This document shows positions 1-7,845 of a stretch of DNA of 64,000 bases, one piece after another. Both the position numbers and the translations under genes were made by a program. The DNA comes from Eubacteriaceae bacterium Marseille-Q4139. Its GTDB lineage: Bacteria > Bacillota > Clostridia > Lachnospirales > Lachnospiraceae. The stretch's first letter is position 1. Each line of letters begins with the position of its first letter. The stretch covers positions 1,378,365-1,442,364 of the forward strand of contig JAGTTQ010000001.1 in assembly GCA_018223415.1 (NCBI GenBank), in the 5' to 3' direction. The notes beneath the pieces were generated by a model. The model was not told the origin of the DNA. It made no database searches and saw nothing but the letters and a program-made list of their open reading frames with translations.

Positions 1-182
1 CCGACGCGCTTGAGATGTTGGAATGCCCGATCATCGAGCTTCACATGTCCAACGTCCATAAGCGGGAGGAGTTCCGGCACCATTCCGTCATTTCGCCCAT
101 TGCCTCCGGCATCATCATCGGGCTCGGCGCCGACGTCTACACCCTGGGCCTCAGAGCCCTGGCTGACCGCACAAAAAATTAA
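1..182 (+). CDS. aroQ: 3-dehydroquinate dehydratase type II, C-terminal end (partial)
   Basis: Only the last 59 codons are in the window; the frame enters at base 3 and ends at TAA 180-182. The translation carries the type II dehydroquinase C-terminal signature: a conserved ELHMSNVHKREEFR block (the His and Arg contact the substrate), then HHSVISPIASGIIIGLGADVYTLGLRAL. The enzyme dehydrates 3-dehydroquinate to 3-dehydroshikimate in the cytoplasmic shikimate pathway. The Nudix gene starts 17 bases downstream on the same strand, so the two may be cotranscribed. The start and upstream context lie outside the window. Confidence 0.9.
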   Translation, partial: DALEMLECPIIELHMSNVHKREEFRHHSVISPIASGIIIGLGADVYTLGLRALADRTKN

Positions 183-199
183 CGCGAGGGAGGGATCCT

Positions 200-748
200 A
201 TGGCTATCAGGCCCTGGATTTTAAACGGTTCCACCACGGTCATCAAAAACCGCTGGATCAATCTTCATGCCGACGACTGTGAACTTCCCGACGGAACGAA
301 GGTTTCTCCGTTTTATGTCAACTCAATCCCGGATTTCGTTGTGGCGGTGGCCGTCACCGAGGACGGGGATTTTATCTTTATCCGGCAGTACCGCCATGGC
401 ACAAAGCAGATTCTTCTGGAATTCCCGGCCGGCTGCATCGAGGAATCCGACCAGGATGCGGCGGCGGCCGTAAAGAGGGAGCTTCTGGAAGAAACCGGAT
501 ATGCCGGCAATGAACCGGTGTTTCTCTGCAAGGTGGCGCCCAATGCCTCGAGCCTCAGCAACTTTGCCCACTGCTATCTTGTTACCGGCTGCCGCCGCGT
601 AAAAGAGCAGGAGCTTGACGCCACCGAGGACATCGAGGTTGTTGTGCTCTCCGCCGCGGAAACGAAAAAGCTCATGGAAGAGGGCGGGCTCGTCCAGGCC
701 GTCCATGTGGCTGCCATGTATTATGCCGAACGGCTTTTGAAGCTTTAA
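200..748 (+). CDS. Nudix hydrolase, ADP-ribose pyrophosphatase-like
   Basis: A 182-residue protein of typical length for the ADP-ribose pyrophosphatase branch of Nudix enzymes, which cleave nucleoside diphosphate derivatives with Mg2+. Residues 76-101 hold the Nudix box, with PAG at 76-78 and RELLEETGY at 93-101 supplying the REXXEE metal-binding core. The stretch between the Gly and the RE pair is one residue longer than the canonical GX5EX7RE spacing. The QYRHGTKQILLEFPAG segment before the box is characteristic of ADP-ribose/NDP-sugar hydrolases. The start follows a GAGGGAGGG ribosome binding site. It sits between aroQ and a DUF4317 gene with short gaps. The substrate cannot be read from sequence. 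Confidence 0.85.
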   Translation: MAIRPWILNGSTTVIKNRWINLHADDCELPDGTKVSPFYVNSIPDFVVAVAVTEDGDFIFIRQYRHGTKQILLEFPAGCIEESDQDAAAAVKRELLEETGYAGNEPVFLCKVAPNASSLSNFAHCYLVTGCRRVKEQELDATEDIEVVVLSAAETKKLMEEGGLVQAVHVAAMYYAERLLKL

Positions 749-790
749 AAGAGGCTGGCTGCCCGCCGGCCCATAAGGAGTATAAGTATC

Positions 791-1933
791 ATGAATAAAC
801 GTGAAATTTCCGAAATTAAGAAACAGTTCAAAAAAGACAACAACGCCATCACGCGGATCTGCGGCTGCTATGTGGATGCGGAAAAACAGATCCGAACGAC
901 GTTAAAAGAGGCGTTTTTTGCCCTCTCAGAAGAGGAAATCTATAAATACTACGAAATTTTTAAAAAGTCCATGTCCGGCTCCCTCGGGAAAAACCTTCAC
1001 AACCTGGAGTATTCCATCCATGACGAAGGCGAGGACAGCGCCCACAGCCTGCTCATGAAGCTGCGGGCCGACAAGCTTTCCGACGACGGCGATGTGGACG
1101 CGTTCTACCAGAAGGTTATTGAAAATTATGATTACGGAGAGAATTATTACATTATCCTGATTCACAGCGCCTACGACATTCCCGGAAAGGCCTCTGACGG
1201 CGACGAGATGTTCGACGCCTCCGACGAGGTGTACAGCCATATCCTCTGCTGCATCTGCCCGGTCAAGCTTTCCGAGCCGGGCCTTTCCTACAACGAAACC
1301 ACCAACAGCATCGAGGAGCGCGTCCGTGACTGGTGGGTGCAGGCGCCGATGACCGGCTTTTTGTTCCCGGCCTTCAACGACCGCAGCACCGATATCCACG
1401 GGCTTCTCTACTATTCCAAGAACCCAGAGGAGCTGCATCTGGAGTTTATCGACACCTGCTTAGGCTGCCGGCCGCCGATCTCCTTTAAGGCACAGAAAGA
1501 AGTGTTCCAGGAGATTTTAAGCGACACGCTGGGCGAGGAATGCGGCTACGAGCTAGCAAAACAGCTCCATGAAAATCTCGCGGAGCTTGCCGAGGAACAC
1601 AAGGAAGACATGGAGCCGCTCCGGCTTGGCTCCTATGAGGTTCGCGGGCTTTTGGAGCGCAGCGGCGTGGAGACGGAGAAGCTGGAACGATTCGACAAGG
1701 TTTATGAGGAGACGGCAGGCGAAAACACCACGATTCTCGTGCCGGCCATTACAGGTTCCGGGAAATTTGCCGTGAAGACGCCTGACGTGGAGGTAAAGGT
1801 AAGCCCCGACCGTCTGGATCTCATCGAGACGCGCACGATTGAGGGGCGGAGATTCCTTTTAATCGCCGTGGAAGACAATGTGGAGGTCAATGGAATGCCG
1901 GTGAAGATGTGGGCCGGCGGGGATGAGGAATAA
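791..1933 (+). CDS. DUF4317 family protein
   Basis: A 380-residue soluble protein starting MNKREISEIKKQFKKDNNAITRI, which I recognise as the DUF4317 family common in Clostridia. It has no signal peptide and no clear membrane segment, and is rich in Asp and Glu. The function of the family is unknown to me. The start is preceded by AAGGAG at a normal distance. It lies between the Nudix gene and the MATE exporter on the same strand, which does not suggest a specific role. Confidence 0.75.
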   Translation: MNKREISEIKKQFKKDNNAITRICGCYVDAEKQIRTTLKEAFFALSEEEIYKYYEIFKKSMSGSLGKNLHNLEYSIHDEGEDSAHSLLMKLRADKLSDDGDVDAFYQKVIENYDYGENYYIILIHSAYDIPGKASDGDEMFDASDEVYSHILCCICPVKLSEPGLSYNETTNSIEERVRDWWVQAPMTGFLFPAFNDRSTDIHGLLYYSKNPEELHLEFIDTCLGCRPPISFKAQKEVFQEILSDTLGEECGYELAKQLHENLAELAEEHKEDMEPLRLGSYEVRGLLERSGVETEKLERFDKVYEETAGENTTILVPAITGSGKFAVKTPDVEVKVSPDRLDLIETRTIEGRRFLLIAVEDNVEVNGMPVKMWAGGDEE

Positions 1934-2041
1934 CCCAAATCCCCTGCTTTCTTGCTTGACTTTCTCCGGATTCCGTGTAAGATTATCCATGGACATTTTC
2001 CTTGTCCGCACGACTATCAGAACAACAGGGGGAAACGAAAG

Positions 2042-3409
2042 ATGGCCTTAGAAAATGATCTCGGGCGCGACGATATCAAAAAGCTTGTGTTCCGAATCGC
2101 GGTTCCGAGCATGCTGGCGCAGTTTGTCAGCGTTTTTTACAGCATTGTGGACAGGATGTACATCGGGAATATCCCGGAAGTCGGCAGCGTGGCCCTGGCA
2201 GGCGTCGGCGTCTGCGGGCCCGTTGTCACCATGGTGGGCTCGGCCGCCTTTTTAGTCGGCGTCGGCGGCTCGCCGCTTATGAGCATGAAAATGGGTGAGG
2301 GGAACCTGGCGCAGGCGAAGAAAATCCTCGCCAATTCCTTCCTGCTTCTGATCCTGTTTTCCGTGCTGATGGTTGCGGCCATTTTCCCGATCCGCGAGCC
2401 CATGCTGCGGATGTTCGGGGCCAGCGACACCACGTACCCCTATTCCAATACATATTTTTCCATCTACCTGGCAGGGACGTTCTTCGCCCTCATGTCCACC
2501 GGCATGAACCAGTTTATCATCTGCCAGGGCTTTGCAAAGACCGGCATGTTTTCCGTGCTGATCGGCGCGGTGTTAAACATCATCCTGGATCCCGTGTTCA
2601 TCTTCCTTTTTGACATGGGTGTCGCCGGCGCCGCCATTGCGACGGTTCTTTCCCAGGTGGCAAGCTGTGTTTTCGTCCTTGCCTTCCTGTTCGGGAAGCA
2701 GGTGCCTGTAAAAATCACCTTCGGCGGATATGATTTAAAAATCATGCGGAAAATCCTTTCCATCGGCTTTACGCCGTTCATCATCATCGCCATCGACAAC
2801 GTGATGATTATCGCCATGAATGCCGTTCTCCAGAATTACGGCGGGCCAGCAGAGGGCGATCTGCTCGTCACCTGCGCCACCATTGTCCAAAGCTTTATGT
2901 TAATCATCACCATGCCTCTCGGCGGCATCACCGGCGGGACGCAGACAATCCTGGCCTTCAATTATGGCGCGAACCAGCCGAACCGAGTGAAAGAAGCGCA
3001 GAAATACATTTTTATCCTGGCAGCCGGCTACACGGCACTCCTATTCGTCCTGGCGCGGACAGCCGCCGGGCCGCTGTTTGTGCGCCTGTTTACTTCCGAC
3101 GCGTCCCTGGCTGAGGAAGCCATGTGGGCCATCCGCGTCTGTACTTTGTCCGTCATCCCGCTGGGCATCCAGTATGAGATTGTGGACGGCTTCACAGGCA
3201 TCGGGCAGGTACGGCTGTCCCTGCCGCTTTCGTTTTTCCGAAAGCTCGTCTATTTCTCGGCTCTTTTCATCCTGCCGGCCATGTTCGGCGCAAAAGCGGC
3301 CTTTTACGCCGAGCCGCTTTCCGACGTGTTCGGGCCGCTGGCGTCCATCATCGTCTATCTGCTGGCCATGAAGCGGATTTTGAAAAAGCCGGCGATTCCT
3401 GTGGTGTAA
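2042..3409 (+). CDS. MATE family efflux transporter
   Basis: A 455-residue polytopic membrane protein with about twelve hydrophobic segments. The MATE fold is visible from the N-terminal RIAVPSMLAQFVSVFYSIVDRMYIGNI block and the internally repeated GAVLNIILDPVFIF segment near residue 185, both typical of the NorM/DinF superfamily. MATE proteins export organic cations or drugs in exchange for Na+ or H+. The start chosen (ATG 2042) follows GGGGGAAACGAAAG; the frame is open further upstream, but those residues look non-coding. An intrinsic terminator follows at 3431. The substrate is unknown. Confidence 0.88.
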   Translation: MALENDLGRDDIKKLVFRIAVPSMLAQFVSVFYSIVDRMYIGNIPEVGSVALAGVGVCGPVVTMVGSAAFLVGVGGSPLMSMKMGEGNLAQAKKILANSFLLLILFSVLMVAAIFPIREPMLRMFGASDTTYPYSNTYFSIYLAGTFFALMSTGMNQFIICQGFAKTGMFSVLIGAVLNIILDPVFIFLFDMGVAGAAIATVLSQVASCVFVLAFLFGKQVPVKITFGGYDLKIMRKILSIGFTPFIIIAIDNVMIIAMNAVLQNYGGPAEGDLLVTCATIVQSFMLIITMPLGGITGGTQTILAFNYGANQPNRVKEAQKYIFILAAGYTALLFVLARTAAGPLFVRLFTSDASLAEEAMWAIRVCTLSVIPLGIQYEIVDGFTGIGQVRLSLPLSFFRKLVYFSALFILPAMFGAKAAFYAEPLSDVFGPLASIIVYLLAMKRILKKPAIPVV

Positions 3410-3430
3410 AAAGGATCAATGCCTGAATAT

Positions 3431-3469
3431 AAAAAACGCTGTCACCGTAAAAAGGGGCAGCGTTTTTTG
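3431..3469 (+). terminator. Intrinsic terminator after the MATE gene
   Basis: Inverted repeat with arms AAAAAACGCTG (3431-3441) and CAGCGTTTTTTG (3458-3469), ending in a run of six T. It lies 21 bases after the MATE stop and separates it from the convergent Fic locus. Confidence 0.85.
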
Positions 3470-3504
3470 CTGTTGAACAGGAAGCTTTGCTCCTCCGTTC
3501 TTTC

Positions 3505-4146
3505 TCAGATTCCTATTTCTGTCAGGCACTTGAAAATAATTTTTTCTAACAAATCATTATCTGATCTCGCCGACTGAATGCTTGCGTGAAGCATTTCATC
3601 GCCTGTTATTTCCGAAAAATCAAGCTCAAATCTACCATTATTTTTGCATAATTGCTCAATATAAATTCTTTGCGTTCGTCCATTTCCCTCACGAAATGGA
3701 TGGATCATGTTTAACTCACCTAAATAATATGCCAAACGAATTGACATCTCTTTTTTATCGGTTATATCTGCTAAGTAATTTTCTCTCACTAATTTTCGAT
3801 ATAACTCATCAAATTGTGTTTCTATAAACGGTACCAAGCAAAACATTGTCCCTTTCGATATATCGACAGTTCTTATTTTTCCGGCCCACGAATAAACATC
3901 CTGGAAAAGATGTCTATGAATCGAGCAAAGATGTTTGATTGAAAAATCACCAGTAACGCCTTTATTATCAAGCTCTGCCTGGCGGACTGCTGAATAATCT
4001 CTTTCAGCATCACGTAATGTTTCAAGATCTCGAATATTTAATTTATTTCTTAAAACATTCGTACCCGGATAACAATACTTTCTATCGCAGCAGTCATCAT
4101 AAAAATAATTATATTCTTGATCTTTCACGTTTTGCTTTGGATACAC
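3505..4146 (-). CDS. Fic domain protein (class I, VbhT-like toxin)
   Basis: A 213-residue protein with the complete Fic active-site motif HPFREGNGRTQR at residues 149-160. This includes the catalytic His149 and the Arg of GNGR that positions the ATP phosphates. Fic enzymes usually transfer AMP to hydroxyl side chains of target proteins. There is no inhibitory helix inside this protein; the motif is found instead in the upstream small protein, as expected of class I Fic toxins. Its ATG lies inside the antitoxin gene, giving a 38-base overlap and probably translational coupling. The locus is visibly more AT-rich than its neighbours, which suggests horizontal acquisition. The target is unknown. 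Confidence 0.88.
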   Translation of the reverse strand: MYPKQNVKDQEYNYFYDDCCDRKYCYPGTNVLRNKLNIRDLETLRDAERDYSAVRQAELDNKGVTGDFSIKHLCSIHRHLFQDVYSWAGKIRTVDISKGTMFCLVPFIETQFDELYRKLVRENYLADITDKKEMSIRLAYYLGELNMIHPFREGNGRTQRIYIEQLCKNNGRFELDFSEITGDEMLHASIQSARSDNDLLEKIIFKCLTEIGI

Positions 4147-4297
4147 CGTACTTTTTATTTAACTCCGATATGGCCTCGGCCGATGAAATTCTTCCGGAAA
4201 GGATTCCAGCAACTCTATTTCGGCATTCGTTATCAAACTTCATATTTTCCATCCGAAAACTGGACTCGATACTGCTCACTTTTCTATCAACTGTCAT
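4109..4297 (-). CDS. VbhA-like antitoxin of the Fic protein
   Basis: A 62-residue protein upstream of and overlapping the Fic gene. Residues 13-18 read SFRMEN, an exact match to the inhibitory motif (S/T)xxxE(G/N). In class I Fic systems the Glu of this motif reaches into the Fic active site and blocks productive ATP binding. The C-terminal half (ILSGRISSAEAISELNKKYG) resembles the antitoxin VbhA domain. The ribosome binding site is AGGAAGGAGAG. Together with the Fic gene it forms a compact toxin-antitoxin operon. Confidence 0.85.
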   Translation of the reverse strand: MTVDRKVSSIESSFRMENMKFDNECRNRVAGILSGRISSAEAISELNKKYGVSKAKRERSRI

Positions 4298-4344
4298 ACT
4301 TGTATCCGCTCTCCTTCCTATATGATCAGGAATGCTGTCTGTAT

Positions 4345-4380
4345 AAGTATTATATCACAGGATTCACATAAATAATACTT
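4345..4380 (-). promoter_or_regulatory. Putative promoter and operator of the Fic/VbhA operon
   Basis: A perfect 9-bp inverted repeat (AAGTATTAT 4345-4353, ATAATACTT 4372-4380) lies about 50 bases upstream of the antitoxin start. Read on the minus strand, the -10 hexamer TATAAT (4349-4354) falls inside the proximal arm. This layout fits an autorepressed toxin-antitoxin promoter. No good -35 is visible. Binding by the antitoxin is inference. Confidence 0.5.
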
Positions 4381-4404
4381 ATTTTTCAGGACGCAGACAT
4401 GACA

Positions 4405-4452
4405 AAAAGGCAGTCCCCCTCCCGGCACACGCCGGAAAAAGGACTGCCTTTT
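4405..4452. terminator. Intrinsic terminator, probably bidirectional
   Basis: A 12-bp perfect stem with arms AAAAGGCAGTCC (4405-4416) and GGACTGCCTTTT (4441-4452), flanked by T or A runs on both sides. It sits just past the stop of the minus-strand ABC-F gene. Confidence 0.8.
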
Positions 4453-4473
4453 CTATTTCTTCTATACAGCAAA

Positions 4474-6111
4474 TCAATCGTCGTTCTCTTCGCTCTCCGT
4501 AACGGTGAACGTAAATCTCTTCCTTGCCATTTCGTCGCTTTCCAGATACTCATCGTAGGTAGTGATCTTGTCGATCAGCTTGCCGCCGATGATCTCCATG
4601 ATCCGGTTGGCCGTGGTCTGGACGATCTGGTGGTCACGGGAGGAGAAAATCATGACGCCGGGGAATTTCTTCATGCCGTTGTTTAACGCCGTGATGGCCT
4701 CCATGTCCAGATGGTCGGTCGGCTCGTCGAGCAGCAGCACGTTGGCGCCGGAAATCATCATTTTCGACAGCATGCAGCGCACTTTCTCGCCTCCGGAAAG
4801 GACGCGCACCTTCTTCACGCCGTCCTCACCGGCAAACAGCATTCTTCCCAGGAAACCACGGACATACGTCACGTCTTTTTCCGGCGAATACTGGGTCAGC
4901 CAGTCTACAATCGTGTCATCGTTGGCAAACTCGGCGCTGTTGTCCTTGGGGAAGTAGGACTGGCTCGTGGTTAAGCCCCACTTGTAGCTTCCGGAATCCG
5001 GCTCCATCTCGCCCATGAGAATCTTAAAGAGTGTTGTCTTTGCCAGCTCATTGGGGCCCACAAGAGCCACCTTGTCCTCGCGTCCCAGAGTAAAGGAAAT
5101 ATTGTCTAACACCTTTACGCCGTCGATGGTCTTCGTGAGGTTTTCCACGGAGAGAACCTCGTTTCCGATCTCACGGAACGGGCGGAAGTCGATGTACGGG
5201 TACTTTCTGCTGGACGGCTTGATTTCGTCTAACTCAATCTTTTCCAGGGCGCGCTTTCTCGACGTCGCCTGCTTGGATTTGGAGGCGTTCGCAGAGAACC
5301 GCTGGATGAACTCCTGGAGCTCTTTGATCTTCTCCTCTTTCTTTCTATTTGCCTCTTTCATCTGGCGGATCATGAGCTGGCTGGACTCGTACCAGAAATC
5401 ATAGTTTCCGGCATAGAGCTGGATTTTCCCGTAGTCGATGTCGGCAATCTGGGTGCAGACCTTGTTTAAGAAATAGCGGTCGTGGGAAACCACGATGACC
5501 GTGTTTTCAAAGTTGATTAAGAACTCCTCGAGCCATGCGATAGCGTCGAGATCCAAGTGGTTCGTCGGCTCGTCAAGAAGCAGGATGTCCGGGTTTCCGA
5601 ACAGCGCCTGGGCCAAGAGCACCTTTACCTTCTGGGGGCTTGTCAATTCTTTTACCAGTTTATAGTGGAATTCTGTCTCTACGCCAAGGCCGTTTAACAG
5701 GTTTTCTGCGTCGGACTCGGCCTCCCATCCGTTCATGGAGGCAAACTCGCCCTCTAACTCGGCGGCCTTGATGCCGTCCTCGTCGGTGAAGTCTTCCTTC
5801 ATGTAGATGGCGTCCTTTTCCTTCATGATATCGTAGAGACGCTTATTTCCCATGATGACCGTGTCAATGACCGGGAATTCGTCGTATTTGAAATGATCCT
5901 GCTGGAGGAAGGAAAGGCGCTGGCCCGGCGTCATGGCGATTTCACCGTTTGTCGGCTCAAGCTGGCCGGACAGGATTTTTAGGAAGGTGGACTTTCCGGC
6001 GCCGTTGGCACCGATCAGGCCGTAGCAGTTCCCTTCGGTGAACTTGATGTTGACATCTTCAAACAATGCTTTTTTTCCTACACGCAGTGTCACATTATTG
6101 GCACTTATCAT
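4474..6111 (-). CDS. ABC-F family ATPase, YbiT-like
   Basis: A 545-residue soluble protein with two ABC domains and no membrane segments, as in the ribosome-associated ABC-F family. The linker (QRFSANASKSKQATSRKRALEKIELDEIKPSSR) is like that of YbiT. Domain 1 has a canonical Walker A (GANGAGKST, 34-42) but its signature is LTSPQ (156-160) instead of LSGGQ. Domain 2 has a canonical signature LSGGE (438-442) but a Walker A of GPNELAKTT (352-360), and Arg replaces the H-loop His in FSSRDHQ (489-495). All deviations fall on one of the two composite ATP sites. ABC-F proteins act at the ribosomal E site in translation or antibiotic protection. Start ATG 6111 follows GGAGAA; an upstream frame extension is rejected. 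Confidence 0.88.
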   Translation of the reverse strand: MISANNVTLRVGKKALFEDVNIKFTEGNCYGLIGANGAGKSTFLKILSGQLEPTNGEIAMTPGQRLSFLQQDHFKYDEFPVIDTVIMGNKRLYDIMKEKDAIYMKEDFTDEDGIKAAELEGEFASMNGWEAESDAENLLNGLGVETEFHYKLVKELTSPQKVKVLLAQALFGNPDILLLDEPTNHLDLDAIAWLEEFLINFENTVIVVSHDRYFLNKVCTQIADIDYGKIQLYAGNYDFWYESSQLMIRQMKEANRKKEEKIKELQEFIQRFSANASKSKQATSRKRALEKIELDEIKPSSRKYPYIDFRPFREIGNEVLSVENLTKTIDGVKVLDNISFTLGREDKVALVGPNELAKTTLFKILMGEMEPDSGSYKWGLTTSQSYFPKDNSAEFANDDTIVDWLTQYSPEKDVTYVRGFLGRMLFAGEDGVKKVRVLSGGEKVRCMLSKMMISGANVLLLDEPTDHLDMEAITALNNGMKKFPGVMIFSSRDHQIVQTTANRIMEIIGGKLIDKITTYDEYLESDEMARKRFTFTVTESEENDD

Positions 6112-6427
6112 TCTTTCTTCTCCTTTTTTATTCCACGAAGGCAAGGTGGGAAGCGGGGCATCCCACGAGCGCAATGCCGGACGCACCGGCCGAAAGCAAC
6201 ATCCCGGGCGCCGGGAACCCGCGGCGCGCTGACTCCCCGGCCAGCGGCATCCTCGCGGCCCAGGCCGCCACACCGCCGCACCAGCTCTCAGGCCGCAAAA
6301 CGCTCAGGCCAGACGCACCGGCGCGCCATCTCCCCGGACGCACTGCCGCCGTCCTCACACCCGCATGCCTTCGGAATTTCTCCGTCAAAAAGAGGGGCTT
6401 TTCATTCCCCTCTGAAGTTACGCTCTT
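6112..6427 (-). promoter_or_regulatory. Long leader of the ABC-F gene with an early terminator
   Basis: There is no convincing gene in these 316 bases. Immediately downstream of the predicted promoter the minus strand can form a hairpin (AGAGGGG/CCCCTCT, 6391-6413) followed by TTTTTGAC, a typical intrinsic terminator. After it comes GGAGAA and a four-codon frame ATG CGG GTG TGA, a possible leader peptide but with long spacing. The rest is GC-rich with many short inverted repeats. The arrangement is that of an attenuator, as found upstream of several antibiotic-responsive ABC-F genes. This is inference. Confidence 0.45.
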
Positions 6428-6456
6428 ATTCTATTAGGAAATCCCTGATTTTGCAA
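6428..6456 (-). promoter_or_regulatory. Promoter for the ABC-F gene
   Basis: On the minus strand: TTGCAA (6451-6456), a 17-base spacer, then TAGAAT (6428-6433). Transcription would start near 6421, about 310 bases before the ABC-F start codon. Confidence 0.55.
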
Positions 6457-6511
6457 GGGTTTTGTTTGTTTTTTCCTCTTTTCCTGCTGCCAAAAAGCCC
6501 TTCCGGCCAGC

Positions 6512-6556
6512 AAACGCCGCCGAAACCTCCCAAAACGGAAGGCCGCGGCGGCGTTT
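6512..6556 (-). terminator. Hairpin after the VOC gene
   Basis: An 11-bp inverted repeat (AAACGCCGCCG 6512-6522, CGGCGGCGTTT 6546-6556) just past the stop of the minus-strand VOC gene. It is a likely terminator of the dhaLK-lsrF operon, although the T run is short. Confidence 0.6.
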
Positions 6557-6570
6557 CACTCCGAAAACGA

Positions 6571-6891
6571 TTATTTCTGCTCGTACAACTCAATGATGGC
6601 GCCGTCCTTGATAACAAAGGCAAGTCTTGCGCCGGGGCCGGCCTCCATGGGGCCGCAGATCACCTGATCCGCATCCTCGACGTAGTGCTCCAGGTTGTCC
6701 ACCTTGTAAGCCACATGGGGATGATGGTGAAGGATTTCCGGGAACGGCGTCCCTTCCTCAAACTTCAGGTATTCGATCTTAAAATCATAATCGTCCACAT
6801 TGCTGACCCAGAACTTCATGCCTTCGTTGTAGGTCATGCCGGGCTTTTTGTTTGTGATCGGGATCCCGATGTGCATATATTCTGCTGCCAT
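6571..6891 (-). CDS. Small VOC-superfamily protein
   Basis: A 106-residue protein resembling one half of a vicinal-oxygen-chelate (glyoxalase/bleomycin resistance) domain, starting MAAEYMHIGIPITNKKPGMTY. The HHHPHVAYKVDNLEHYV segment and the C-terminal IELYEQK, whose Glu is the usual metal ligand position, support the call. It is shorter than most VOC proteins (about 125 residues). It is the last gene of an operon with DhaL, DhaK and an LsrF-like aldolase, 16 bases behind the latter. A role as isomerase or epimerase of an aldolase substrate or product is plausible but inferred only from position. Confidence 0.65.
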   Translation of the reverse strand: MAAEYMHIGIPITNKKPGMTYNEGMKFWVSNVDDYDFKIEYLKFEEGTPFPEILHHHPHVAYKVDNLEHYVEDADQVICGPMEAGPGARLAFVIKDGAIIELYEQK

Positions 6892-6907
6892 AGCTTCTGC
6901 CCCTCTC

Positions 6908-7786
6908 TTATTTTTCTTTTCTATCTAAATAATACTCATAGGCCTCGGCCGCCTTGAAGTCCTCATGGACTACCTTGGCAACGGCCTCCGCCATCGCAAG
7001 CGGGTCTTCTGCCTGGAAGATATTTCTTCCCATGTCCACGCCTGCTGCCCCCTCGGAAACCGCACGGTAAACCATTTCAAGCGCCTCATTCTCCGGCACC
7101 TTCTTCCCGCCGGCCATGACAATCGGCACCGGGCAGGCCGCGACGACCTTTTCAAAGTCCTCGCAGTAGTAGGTCTTCACCATGTTCGCTCCAAATTCTG
7201 CTAACATTCTCGTTGCCAGCAGGAAAAATTTCGTCGTCCGCTCCATCTGCTTTCCGACTGCCACAACGCCGAGCGTCGGGATCCCGTAGCGGTTTCCCGC
7301 ATCGATGGTCTTGCAGAGGTTGTCGATGGATGCCTTTTCACCAGGCGCCCCGATGAACGTCTGGACAGCCATGCAGGCAGCGTTCATGCGGATCGCGTCT
7401 TCCACGTCCACACCGATGACCTCATGGCTCATGTCGTCGTCAAGGACGCTGCTTCCTGCCGTCACACGCAGAGCCAGCGCCTTGTTGAAGGTCGGCGGAA
7501 CGCAGGTGCGGATGGCGCCGCGCGTCGCCATGTACACGTCGATGGCCGGCGCCAGCTTCGGAACCACAAGATCCAGCCGCTCCAGCCCGGCCGTGGAACC
7601 CATGATGTAGCCGTGGTCAAAGGCCAGCATCACGGTGCGCCCGCTCTTCGGGTTAAAAATCCTGGAAAGGCGGTCTTTCATGCCCCAGTCGGCATGATCG
7701 TTCCCCTTCACATAAAAAAGCTGGTTTTCCTGTTTCACGTCCACATGATAATCCTTCGCCAGCTTGTTTCCGTCTTTATCTGCCAC
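6908..7786 (-). CDS. LsrF-like class I aldolase/thiolase
   Basis: A 292-residue protein, almost the length of E. coli LsrF (291), and very similar through the MKDRLSRIFNPKSGRTVMLAFDHGY and MVKTYYCEDFEKVVAACPVPI blocks. His58 and Lys204 line up with the catalytic His58 and Lys203 of LsrF. LsrF transfers the acetyl group of 3-hydroxy-5-phosphonooxypentane-2,4-dione (from AI-2) to CoA. No lsrABCDKG genes are present here, so the substrate may be a different phosphorylated ketose. The start chosen is GTG 7786, seven bases after GGGAG; it gives the MADKDGNKLAKDY start expected of the family. Genes before and after belong to one operon. Confidence 0.82.
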   Translation of the reverse strand: MADKDGNKLAKDYHVDVKQENQLFYVKGNDHADWGMKDRLSRIFNPKSGRTVMLAFDHGYIMGSTAGLERLDLVVPKLAPAIDVYMATRGAIRTCVPPTFNKALALRVTAGSSVLDDDMSHEVIGVDVEDAIRMNAACMAVQTFIGAPGEKASIDNLCKTIDAGNRYGIPTLGVVAVGKQMERTTKFFLLATRMLAEFGANMVKTYYCEDFEKVVAACPVPIVMAGGKKVPENEALEMVYRAVSEGAAGVDMGRNIFQAEDPLAMAEAVAKVVHEDFKAAEAYEYYLDRKEK

Positions 7787-7845
7787 TTCTTTGCTCCCTT
7801 CCCCGCGCTGCCGGAGAAGCCCCCCGCCAGCGCGCTGTGTAATCC

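Noticed and set aside
6128..6388. An 86-codon minus-strand frame in the ABC-F leader
   Set aside because: Its composition (Gly, Ala, Arg rich, low complexity) is that expected of a stop-poor GC-rich leader; it has no proper start with a ribosome binding site and resembles no family.
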